Source: Proteiniphilum sp. (lineage in GTDB: Bacteria; Bacteroidota; Bacteroidia; Bacteroidales; Dysgonomonadaceae). From it: a DNA stretch of 55,463 nt. How positions within the stretch are numbered: the first letter of the stretch is position 1; each line of letters opens with the position of its first letter. The notes beneath the pieces are model-generated. The model was not told where the DNA came from. It ran no database searches and saw nothing but the letters and a program-made list of their open reading frames with translations. The DNA lies in NCBI GenBank assembly GCA_011620695.1, contig WOYT01000137.1, positions 1 to 55,463 on the forward strand, given 5' to 3'. Position numbers and translations under genes: made by a program. Below, piece by piece: positions 18,991-27,414 of this stretch.

Positions 18991-18998
18991 CAAAGATA
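18991..18998 (-). promoter_or_regulatory. Bacteroidetes-type -7 element TATCTTTG with GTTG about 19 bp upstream
   Basis: Reverse complement of CAAAGATA; GTTG (19018-19021) approximates the -33 TTTG. Confidence 0.5.
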
Positions 18999-19029
18999 CA
19001 ACAAAAAACATGTTTTACAACATATTTTT

Positions 19030-19058
19030 GATCGATATTTTCTTGGACCGATCGATAT
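19030..19058. repeat. Two GATCGATAT direct repeats with 20-bp period
   Basis: GATCGATAT at 19030-19038 and 19050-19058. Confidence 0.6.
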
Positions 19059-19316
19059 CCTTTATGCAACGTCGAAATGAAAAAAATGTATCTTTACAAA
19101 AAAGTCAGGGTTGAATACAGCGAATGGATTTTTCCCTTTGTATGAATTCATTCTGAAAAAGAAGGAGAGAGAGAATGGTGAAATAAATTATAACGGGTTT
19201 ACACCAGACTGTTTTTCGAAGCGAAATTTATAAAATGTACCGGTTTCAGCATATTGAGTACCGGCTGCAACGGCGCTGGATGGGTACTTTCGCGCAAACA
19301 ATTTAAGCATGTCGCA

Positions 19317-20540
19317 ATGAATCTGTATCGCAAAATTCTGACAGAGCCTTTCAGAACGTTAAAAAACAAAACGTTTGCCAAACTCTTTATGTCCCAGACA
19401 GCCAGTCTCACCGGCGATGCTTTTACCTGGCTGGGTCTGGCACTGCTTTCGTATGAACTAAACCCGGCGCGCTCGGCCGCCATCCTGGCATCGGCGCTTA
19501 CACTGCGTGTAACGGCATATATCATTTTTTCGCCATTTGCAGGTGTGGTTTCAGAACGTTACAAAAGGAAAAGCATCCTCTGGATGACCCAGGGTTTCAG
19601 GGTAATTGTTTTATGTTTAGTACCTTTTGTAAATGCAGAGTGGCAATTATATGTACTGATATTTCTATTGAACGTGGCTGCTGCATTTTTTACGCCAACT
19701 TATCGTGCTATTATCCCTCAGATAGTTCCAGGAAATGAATACCGGGAAGCAAACGGATTTTCAATGGCTGCCTTTCAGCTCCTTAGCGTATTTGGCCCCG
19801 CATTGGCCGGCCTCTTTGCCGTGTGGCTGGGGACTAAACAATTGTTTCTGGTCAGCGGATTTATGCTTACACTGGGAATTGCCATGATATTGTCTATTCC
19901 CGCCAACGAGTTGCAAAGAGGGTTGGTTCCTGCAAAAGGGAGCTTCAGAAAAGGCTGGGAGAGCGTTATCAAAGGAATTCGCTCGCTTTTCGGAAATCGG
20001 ATTTTACGCTTTTCATTGAGCATAGAGTTTGTTTCGGCAATGGCAGGTGCATTGGTGTTGGTAAACACGGTTGCATTGGTGAAGAATTCCATGCGGTTGG
20101 ATGACGCTCACTACGGACTGATCATGGCGTTGTTTGGCGTTGGTGGTGCCATCACGGCTTTTCTGCTTGGCCGTTTGGATCAGACGAAAACCCGGGCAAA
20201 GTCACTTATGGGGGGTGCTTTCCTCATTGGCATCGCTGTTTGTTTTGCCAACTTTGTATCATTCAATGGTTTGTTATTTTTATGGATACTTGCCGGCATG
20301 GGACAAACCCTTGCCGACTTACCCTCCGAAACGTTGATTGGCGAGAATATTCCGGGGGAGGACCAGGCGAAGGTGTATGGTTCCCATTTTGCCTTTTCGC
20401 ACTTGTGGTGGTTTATTGCCTATCCCTTTGCCGGTTTTTTGGGAACAACTTTTCCCAACCATTCTTTTCTTTACGGAGGATTGATCTCAATTTTTCTGGC
20501 AGTCATTGCGATCGTAGTTTTTAAGCCTAAGCTGACATGA
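19317..20540 (+). CDS. MFS transporter
   Basis: MNLYRKILTEPFRTLKNKTFAKLFMSQTASLTGDAFTWLGLALLSYEL...; 12-TM-like, EntS-type. Confidence 0.88.
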   Translation: MNLYRKILTEPFRTLKNKTFAKLFMSQTASLTGDAFTWLGLALLSYELNPARSAAILASALTLRVTAYIIFSPFAGVVSERYKRKSILWMTQGFRVIVLCLVPFVNAEWQLYVLIFLLNVAAAFFTPTYRAIIPQIVPGNEYREANGFSMAAFQLLSVFGPALAGLFAVWLGTKQLFLVSGFMLTLGIAMILSIPANELQRGLVPAKGSFRKGWESVIKGIRSLFGNRILRFSLSIEFVSAMAGALVLVNTVALVKNSMRLDDAHYGLIMALFGVGGAITAFLLGRLDQTKTRAKSLMGGAFLIGIAVCFANFVSFNGLLFLWILAGMGQTLADLPSETLIGENIPGEDQAKVYGSHFAFSHLWWFIAYPFAGFLGTTFPNHSFLYGGLISIFLAVIAIVVFKPKLT

Positions 20541-20570
20541 AAAGAATGGGCCTCTTTGAGAACAGATAAA

Positions 20571-20604
20571 GGGTGTAAATAGCCTAACAGCTTAATTTAC
20601 ACCC
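20571..20604. repeat. Inverted repeat between MFS gene and tRNA-Ser
   Basis: GGGTGTAAAT / ATTTACACCC, 10-bp perfect arms, 14-nt loop. Confidence 0.7.
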
Positions 20605-20621
20605 CTTACGCAAGATAATGG

Positions 20622-20708
20622 CGGAAGCGACGAGATTCGAACTCGTGGTACGGTTACCCGTACGGCAGTTTAGCAAACTGCTGGTTTCAGCCACTCACCC
20701 ACACTTCC
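20622..20708 (-). tRNA. tRNA-Ser(GCU)
   Basis: Reverse complement GGAAGTGTGGGTGAGTGGCTGAAACCAGCAGTTTGCTAAACTGCCGTACGGGTAACCGTACCACGAGTTCGAATCTCGTCGCTTCCG; variable arm and GCT anticodon. Confidence 0.95.
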
Positions 20709-20834
20709 CTGTGCCTTGGCAAAATCGGGTGCAAATATACAAGTTTGTTTTTAACTTGTCAAAGAAAAAACAATAAATTCAATTGAATATTCCTACTTTT
20801 GTGCTGCATGAGTGCTCACGTATGTTCCAATGAA

Positions 20835-21878
20835 ATGGCAGAAAGAGTCAAAAGAAAAAAATACAAACCAATTGTCTGGGCAGCAGGAATCGTGCTGCTC
20901 TTTATGCTGGCGGCCGCTCTGTACGCTTACCGCATGATTTTCGCACCCTTTTCTCCGGCAGAGACCGCATACATCTACATTGATGAGGAGCGTAACTATG
21001 AGGAGGTGATTCTTCAGTTAAAGGAAAAAGCAGACCTGCCCTCAGAAAGAATCTTCCGCTTTCTGGCAGAAAGGATGAATTACCCCGGGAGCGTGAAAAG
21101 CGGCAGATATGCCATCCGTGAGGGGATGACAATGCCAGACGTGATTCGCATGTTGCGATCGGGTAACCAGGCACCACTGAACATCACGTTCAACAACATA
21201 CGTACCCCGGAGGATCTGGCGGGGCGTCTTGCAGACCAGCTTATGATTGACAGTCTCTCCCTGCTGAAGGCCTTACGTGATCACAGGGTGACGGAGAAGC
21301 TTGGGTTCAACAACGAAACCATCCTGGCCATGTTTATCCCCAACACCTATGAGGTCTATTGGGATATGAACGTAGAGGAGTTGATGCAGCGGATGAAGAA
21401 AGAATATGAGCGATTCTGGAACGATAACCGGAGAAAAAAAGCAGAAGAGAGCGGACTCTCTCCGGTAGAGATCGCCATCCTTGCTTCGATCGTGGAAGAG
21501 GAAGCTACCTATGCAGATGAGTACCCCATTGTGGCTGGTCTCTACCTGAACCGACTCAAAAAAGGGATGCGCCTGGAAGCAGACCCCACGGTGAAGTTTG
21601 CCGTGGGCGATTTTTCATTGCGGCGCATCCTCTACAAGCACCTGGAGGTGGAATCACCCTATAACACCTACAAGCGAGCGGGATTACCGCCTGGCCCCAT
21701 CCGCGTTCCTTCCATCGCGGCCATCGATGCCACCCTTTCACCGCAGCAACACAACTATCTTTTCATGTGTGCGAAAGAGGATCTCTCGGGGCGACACAAC
21801 TTCGCCGTCACCCATGCCGAGCATACGCGCAATGCGGCGCGCTACCAGCGAGCACTCAACCAGCGGGGTATTTACTGA
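20835..21878 (+). CDS. mltG: Endolytic murein transglycosylase MltG
   Basis: ASIVEEEATYADEYPIVAGLYLNRLKKGMRLEADPTVKFA; YNTYKRAGLPPGPI; TACTTTTG promoter at 20794-20801. Confidence 0.95.
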   Translation: MAERVKRKKYKPIVWAAGIVLLFMLAAALYAYRMIFAPFSPAETAYIYIDEERNYEEVILQLKEKADLPSERIFRFLAERMNYPGSVKSGRYAIREGMTMPDVIRMLRSGNQAPLNITFNNIRTPEDLAGRLADQLMIDSLSLLKALRDHRVTEKLGFNNETILAMFIPNTYEVYWDMNVEELMQRMKKEYERFWNDNRRKKAEESGLSPVEIAILASIVEEEATYADEYPIVAGLYLNRLKKGMRLEADPTVKFAVGDFSLRRILYKHLEVESPYNTYKRAGLPPGPIRVPSIAAIDATLSPQQHNYLFMCAKEDLSGRHNFAVTHAEHTRNAARYQRALNQRGIY

Positions 21879-21984
21879 AACGCCATCTCATCCGGAACAT
21901 CTGCTCGTTATCCACTGCCGAGGCGATCACTCGTTGCCAATAGGGTGTGGCAGCATCAATGTGGCGGTATCCATATCCCTTTAT

Positions 21985-22941
21985 TCAACTCGAGGGGTTG
22001 GATAAGCGCTCCTCCCGCAGTCGCTGCTGCACGATTCTCTTGTCTTTGTGTATCTGTTCAACCAGGAGCTCCATCGTCTCAAATTTCTGATCGGGTCGGA
22101 TAAAATCGATGAACTCCACCGTCAGGGAGAGGTTGTAAAGATTTCCGCTGAAGTTGAATATATTCACCTCTACGCTGATCTCCGAATCAGCATGGAGTGT
22201 TGGCCGCTTACCAATATAAAGCATCCCCTCATAGCGTGCTCCCTGCAGCAGAACCCGCACGGCATAAACACCCAGCGCCGGTACCACCTTATAGCGCTCC
22301 CAGGAACGAATATTGGCGGTCGGGAATCCAATGGTGCGCCCCACACGATACCCCTCCACAATCTTACCCGAGAGGGTATATCTATAGGAGAGCAAGCTGT
22401 TGGCCCGCATCACATCACCCTCTTTCAGCAGCTTGCGGATACGCGTAGAGCTCACCTTCCCATCATCGGTCAGCAACTCTTCAGCACGGATGACCGGCAT
22501 GCCAATCTCCTCACCATAGCGGACATAGTCTCCATATTCCTCCTGTCGGTTGTGACCAAAGCGATGGTCATAGCCCACCATCAGCGTAGAAACATGCAGC
22601 TGCTCCTGTAATACCTGTTGCATGAAAGCACGGGCCGAGAGTTGTGACAGTGCTCTGGTAAAGGGAAGGGTGATACAGTAATCCACTCCCGTAGTCGCCA
22701 GCAGCGCCAACTTCTCCTCATATCCACACAGCAGGGCCGGCTGATAATCGGTTTGCAGTACCTTGCGCGGATGGACCGGGAAAGTGATAACCGCGGAAGG
22801 CACTCCTTGTCGCTCAGCCTCCGCCCTCACCTGTTGTATCAGATAACGGTGTCCTGCATGCACACCATCAAAAAAACCCACCGTGGCAACAAATCGCTTT
22901 TCAGCTATGTGCTGGTTCTTCGTAAGATCAATATGTTCCAA
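21985..22941 (-). CDS. ribF: Bifunctional riboflavin kinase/FAD synthetase
   Basis: VGFFDGVHAGHRYLI; SSTRIRKLLKEGDV; VGRTIGFPTANI. Confidence 0.95.
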   Translation of the reverse strand: MEHIDLTKNQHIAEKRFVATVGFFDGVHAGHRYLIQQVRAEAERQGVPSAVITFPVHPRKVLQTDYQPALLCGYEEKLALLATTGVDYCITLPFTRALSQLSARAFMQQVLQEQLHVSTLMVGYDHRFGHNRQEEYGDYVRYGEEIGMPVIRAEELLTDDGKVSSTRIRKLLKEGDVMRANSLLSYRYTLSGKIVEGYRVGRTIGFPTANIRSWERYKVVPALGVYAVRVLLQGARYEGMLYIGKRPTLHADSEISVEVNIFNFSGNLYNLSLTVEFIDFIRPDQKFETMELLVEQIHKDKRIVQQRLREERLSNPSS

Positions 22942-23115
22942 AATAACCTCTGTATTATCAGGAGTCTCCTCACATTCGTGTGAGAGGTAATAACATCTTA
23001 TCCTGTTGTTTGGTTTTCACCCGCCATCCGGAATGTTTCCCTGAAGTACTCCGCCATTATCCGGGCTCCTGCAAAAAAACTGATTGACTAAGTCGGTGAA
23101 GATACAAATATTCAA

Positions 23116-23131
23116 TATCTTTGCAAAGATA
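23116..23131. promoter_or_regulatory. Symmetric divergent -7 element TATCTTTGCAAAGATA
   Basis: Perfect 16-bp palindrome made of two opposed TATCTTTG elements between ribF (-) and the DUF1080 gene (+). Confidence 0.55.
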
Positions 23132-23174
23132 GAAGATCGCGGAAACATATTTATCAATCCATACAAATAAAAAA

Positions 23175-24446
23175 ATGTCAAAATTCAATTTACTGCTTGC
23201 AATTGGAACAATTGCCCTATTGACCGCCTGTAGCGGTGGTGAAAAGAGAAACAACATGCTCACACCGGAAGAGATCAGAGAGGGATGGGAACTACTGTTC
23301 GACGGGAGCACCCTTAACGGATGGCGCGACTACAACGGAGAGAAACTCACAGCCCCCTGGTTTGCCGAAGAGGGGATGATCCAGGCGAAAGGGGAGGGAT
23401 CTGATGCGCAAGGCTACATCGTGACCGACAAGATCTACGAGAACTTCGAACTGGTCTGGGACTGGAGGATCGCAGAGGGCGGCAACAGCGGTGTACTTTA
23501 CCATGTGGTGGAAAACCCCAAGTTTGCCGTACCCTATGTCACCGGTCCTGAATATCAGCTCATCGATGAACTCAACTTCCCCGAACCACTGGAGGATTGG
23601 CAGAAGACAGCGGCCGACTATGCCATGCACCCCACCGACCCCGACAAAACAGTTGTCAAGCCCGCAGGTGAGTGGAACAGCTCCAGAATCATCTTTGACA
23701 ATGGGCATGTGGAGCACTGGCTCAATGGGGAGAAGGTGGTGGAGTTTGAAGCCTGGAGTGATGATTGGTTTGCCCGAAAAGAGAGTGGCAAGTGGGTGAA
23801 CGCACCCGAATATGGCCTCGCCCGCAAGGGGGTGATCTCTCTACAGGACCACGGTTCAGCCGCCTGGTTCCGCAACATCAAGATCAGGGAGCTACCCCGC
23901 AAGAAGCAAGAGGTAAGCCTTTTCAATGGCAGTGATCTGACCGGATGGGAGATCTACGGAACCGAAAAATGGTATGTGGAAAATGGGGAGCTGGTATGTG
24001 AGAGCGGTCCCGACAAACAGTATGGTTACCTTGCCACCCGCGCCTACTATGATGATTTCGACCTGACCCTCGAATTCAAACAGGAGGCCGACGGCAACTC
24101 CGGCGTCTTCATCCGCTCTTTCATCGAACCGGAGGTCACCATCAACGGGTGGCAGGTTGAAGTAGCACCCAAAGGAAATGATACCGGTGGTATCTACGAA
24201 TCCTACGGTCGCGGCTGGCTGGCACAGATACCCGATGAGAAAGAGCAGTTCCTGAAAGAGGGTGAATGGAACAGCCTGCGCATCCTGGTAAAGGGTGACA
24301 ACGTTAAAACCTTTCTCAACGGAGAGGAGATGGCTGACCTGACCGATGAGAAGATCGGTGCAGCACAGGGACGCATAGCCTTGCAGATTCATGATGGCGG
24401 AGGGATCAAGGTGCGTTGGCGTAACCTGGAGCTGAAAACCCTTTGA
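23175..24446 (+). CDS. Lipoprotein with two tandem DUF1080 (3-keto-disaccharide hydrolase-like) domains
   Basis: ALLTACSGG lipobox; WELLFDGSTLNGWRDYNG... and VSLFNGSDLTGWEIYGTEKWYVENGELV repeated domain starts. Confidence 0.85.
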   Translation: MSKFNLLLAIGTIALLTACSGGEKRNNMLTPEEIREGWELLFDGSTLNGWRDYNGEKLTAPWFAEEGMIQAKGEGSDAQGYIVTDKIYENFELVWDWRIAEGGNSGVLYHVVENPKFAVPYVTGPEYQLIDELNFPEPLEDWQKTAADYAMHPTDPDKTVVKPAGEWNSSRIIFDNGHVEHWLNGEKVVEFEAWSDDWFARKESGKWVNAPEYGLARKGVISLQDHGSAAWFRNIKIRELPRKKQEVSLFNGSDLTGWEIYGTEKWYVENGELVCESGPDKQYGYLATRAYYDDFDLTLEFKQEADGNSGVFIRSFIEPEVTINGWQVEVAPKGNDTGGIYESYGRGWLAQIPDEKEQFLKEGEWNSLRILVKGDNVKTFLNGEEMADLTDEKIGAAQGRIALQIHDGGGIKVRWRNLELKTL

Positions 24447-24468
24447 GTCCTGCGAGATGATTTAATAC

Positions 24469-24501
24469 ACAACCCTTTCTGTAGTAAGAAATTGGGGTTG
24501 T
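24469..24501. repeat. Inverted repeat/hairpin downstream of the DUF1080 gene
   Basis: ACAACCC-TTTCT-gtagta-AGAAA-ttg-GGGTTGT. Confidence 0.6.
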
Positions 24502-24521
24502 AGCGAATGAGGCAGAGAGTA

Positions 24522-24537
24522 TGGCACTGTTTTTGCA
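24522..24537 (+). promoter_or_regulatory. Candidate sigma-54 (-24/-12) promoter
   Basis: TGGCAC-TGTTT-TTGCA: GG-N10-GC spacing, matching TGGCAC-N5-TTGCW. Confidence 0.55.
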
Positions 24538-24603
24538 TCTACAACAATAGAAAATGAACAAAGAAAGGTTGTCTCACGATGCAACCTTTACAAAAAAACG
24601 ATT

Positions 24604-24611
24604 TATCTTTG
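24604..24611 (+). promoter_or_regulatory. Bacteroidetes-type -7 element TATCTTTG upstream of rsfS
   Basis: TATCTTTG, 27 nt before the rsfS ATG. Confidence 0.6.
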
Positions 24612-24637
24612 TATGATTAACAGACTTATCATTCAGA

Positions 24638-24997
24638 ATGACAGAAAAAAACGAACTGGTAGAAAGCATTATTGAAGGAATTCAGGAGAAAAAAGGTAAG
24701 AACATCAGCTCCATCCGGCTGAAAGGTATTGCCGGTGCCATTTGCGATTACTTTGTGATCTGTGAGGGAAATACGCCTACGCAGGTCTCCGCGTTAGCCG
24801 ACTCAGTAGAGGAGATGGTCCGCAGGAAGACCACCGAGAAACCGATCCGCGTCCACGGGCAACAACAGGCTGAGTGGATCGCCATCGATTACGGCAACGT
24901 GATCGTGCATATTTTCCTGCCAGAGCTGCGTATATTCTATAACATAGACAACCTTTGGGACGATGCGAAGACAGAGCGCATTCCCTCTCTCGCGTAA
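24638..24997 (+). CDS. rsfS: Ribosome silencing factor
   Basis: CDYFVICEGNTPTQVSALADSVEEMV; QAEWIAIDYGNVIVHIFLPELRIFYNIDNLW. Confidence 0.94.
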   Translation: MTEKNELVESIIEGIQEKKGKNISSIRLKGIAGAICDYFVICEGNTPTQVSALADSVEEMVRRKTTEKPIRVHGQQQAEWIAIDYGNVIVHIFLPELRIFYNIDNLWDDAKTERIPSLA

Positions 24998-25103
24998 AAC
25001 TTAATCCCCCACATATTTGTTACTAGTTACCCGGAAGATTCGATATCTATATATATGTCAGAACCTGCCGGATTCAACCAATGGGTTAAAGAACAATTCA
25101 CAG

Positions 25104-27251
25104 ATGAACAATTCTAACAATTCTAATAATTCCAACAAAAAAAACGCTAAGCAACCTACATTGCGACCCAATATGGGTGGGACCAATCCCAAAAATCCAA
25201 TCAACCCTTATTGGATCTATGCCATTGCACTGGCCATCCTTATGGGGATGTGGTTCTTCGGACAGGACAGCTCGGTGAAAGAGGTGACATGGTCACAATT
25301 CCAGGAGTATGTTCGGGACAACCGGGTGAAGAGCATTGTGATTTACAGCAACAAGGGTACCGCTGATGCGATGGTACGTGAAGAGTCAGTACCTTATATC
25401 TTCGGTGAGGATGCAGCCAGGGCTGGGCGCACACCGGTAATCCAGGTGGAAGGGGCATCGGCCGATGCCATTGCTGAGTTTATCGAGACGGTGAAGAGTG
25501 AACGGAACTACGACTTCGAAGTCAGATTCGACACGACATCCGAGGTGTGGGGTATCCTCATCACCTTTGCCCCATTCCTGCTGCTGATTGTCTTCTGGGT
25601 ATGGATGATGCGCCGGATGCAGGGTGGTGCCGGCGGCGGTGCCGGCGGCGGTGTTTTCAGTGTCGGCAAATCGAAGGCACAGCTCTTCGACAAGGATGCC
25701 AGTCAAAAGGTAACTTTCAGGGATGTAGCCGGTCTTTCGGAAGCGAAAGAGGAGGTGCAGGAGATCGTGGAGTTTCTGAAGAATCCGGGCAACTACACCA
25801 CCCTGGGGGGTAAGATCCCCAAGGGGGCCCTGCTGGTAGGCCCCCCCGGAACCGGTAAGACCCTCCTGGCCAAGGCGGTGGCAGGCGAAGCCAATGTCCC
25901 CTTCTTTTCCATCTCCGGATCTGATTTCGTGGAGATGTTCGTAGGGGTGGGTGCCTCACGCGTTCGTGATCTCTTTCGTCAGGCGAAAGAGAAAGCACCC
26001 TGCATCGTCTTTATCGATGAGATAGATGCTGTGGGACGTGCCCGGGGTAAGAATGCCAACTTCGGCTCGAACGATGAACGGGAAAACACGCTCAACCAGC
26101 TGCTCACCGAAATGGATGGCTTCGGCTCCAACAGCGGGGTGATCATCCTGGCTGCCACCAACCGCGCCGATGTGCTGGACAAGGCGCTGATGCGCGCCGG
26201 CCGCTTTGACCGTCAGATCTACGTGGAGCTCCCCGACCTGAACGACCGGAAGGAGATCTTCAAGGTTCACCTGCGACCCATCAAGATAGATGAATCAATC
26301 GATATTGACTTTCTGGCACGTCAGACACCCGGATTCTCCGGTGCCGACATTGCCAACGTCTGCAACGAGGCAGCGCTGATCGCCGCCCGCCGCAAAAAGA
26401 AATTTGTGCAGAAGAGCGACTTCATGGATGCGGTAGACCGCATTGTGGGGGGACTGGAGAAGAAGAACAAGATCATCACGCAGCACGAGAAGCGGTCGAT
26501 AGCGATTCACGAGGCGGGTCACGCCACACTCAGCTGGTTCCTGGAGCATGCCAACCCGCTGGTGAAGGTGACCATCGTGCCACGTGGCAAGGCGCTGGGT
26601 GCTGCCTGGTATCTGCCTGAAGAGCGGCAGATCACCACCAAGGAGCAGATGCTCGACGAGATGTGCGCCCTTCTGGGGGGACGTGCCGCGGAAGAGCTCT
26701 TCATCGGGCAGATCTCCTCGGGGGCGATGAACGACCTGGAGCGTGTTACCAAACAGGCTTATGCAATGATCACCTACATGGGGATGAGCGAAAAGCTGCC
26801 CAACCTGAGCTATTATGACTCCACCGGACAGGAGTACACCTTTTCCAAGCCCTACAGTGAAGATACCGCGAAGCTGATTGATTCAGAGGTGAAAGCAATG
26901 ATCGCCCAGCAGTACGAGCGGGCCAAACAGATCCTCAGCGTGCACACTGAAGGGCATAACAAGCTGGCAGAGATCCTACTGGAGCGGGAAATCATCTATG
27001 CAGACGACCTGGAACATATCTTCGGCAAACGTCAATGGGTATCACGTTCACAGGAGATCCTCGACAGCAATGTTGCAGAGGTGGCTGATGAACCGATCCC
27101 CTCCCGTCCCTCCGGCGCTGATGACTCGGTGTTCATTGACACCTCTGAGAAAGAGAGTGAGGATGAGGATCATGCGAAAAGGGAGGATAAAGAGAAAGAC
27201 CCGGAAGGAACCGACCCTGGCGATCCTATCAATAATTCTGACAAGCAATAG
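25104..27251 (+). CDS. ftsH: ATP-dependent zinc metalloprotease FtsH
   Basis: [29 protein letters not shown]; start MNNSNNSNN. Confidence 0.97.
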   Translation: MNNSNNSNNSNKKNAKQPTLRPNMGGTNPKNPINPYWIYAIALAILMGMWFFGQDSSVKEVTWSQFQEYVRDNRVKSIVIYSNKGTADAMVREESVPYIFGEDAARAGRTPVIQVEGASADAIAEFIETVKSERNYDFEVRFDTTSEVWGILITFAPFLLLIVFWVWMMRRMQGGAGGGAGGGVFSVGKSKAQLFDKDASQKVTFRDVAGLSEAKEEVQEIVEFLKNPGNYTTLGGKIPKGALLVGPPGTGKTLLAKAVAGEANVPFFSISGSDFVEMFVGVGASRVRDLFRQAKEKAPCIVFIDEIDAVGRARGKNANFGSNDERENTLNQLLTEMDGFGSNSGVIILAATNRADVLDKALMRAGRFDRQIYVELPDLNDRKEIFKVHLRPIKIDESIDIDFLARQTPGFSGADIANVCNEAALIAARRKKKFVQKSDFMDAVDRIVGGLEKKNKIITQHEKRSIAIHEAGHATLSWFLEHANPLVKVTIVPRGKALGAAWYLPEERQITTKEQMLDEMCALLGGRAAEELFIGQISSGAMNDLERVTKQAYAMITYMGMSEKLPNLSYYDSTGQEYTFSKPYSEDTAKLIDSEVKAMIAQQYERAKQILSVHTEGHNKLAEILLEREIIYADDLEHIFGKRQWVSRSQEILDSNVAEVADEPIPSRPSGADDSVFIDTSEKESEDEDHAKREDKEKDPEGTDPGDPINNSDKQ

Positions 27252-27274
27252 AGAGAAACAATCAAAGAGATATA

Positions 27275-27318
27275 GACACCTAAAAGCCTGAATTTCAACA
27301 TTCAGGCTTTTAGGTGTC
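27275..27318. repeat. Perfect 19-bp inverted repeat downstream of ftsH
   Basis: GACACCTAAAAGCCTGAAT ttcaac ATTCAGGCTTTTAGGTGTC. Confidence 0.85.
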
Positions 27319-27414
27319 CTGTTAAGCAGTTCGCTTATCCGGAATTCATCCAAACTGTAGCGAACAAATTGATTGTTCATCTCGTTATATCAACAAACAA
27401 ATAAATCAACAGAA

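Noticed and set aside
20718-20732. Sigma-54-like GG...GC near tRNA-Ser (TTGGCAAAATCGGGTGCAA)
   Set aside because: Spacing is N11, not N10, and the -24 box is poor.
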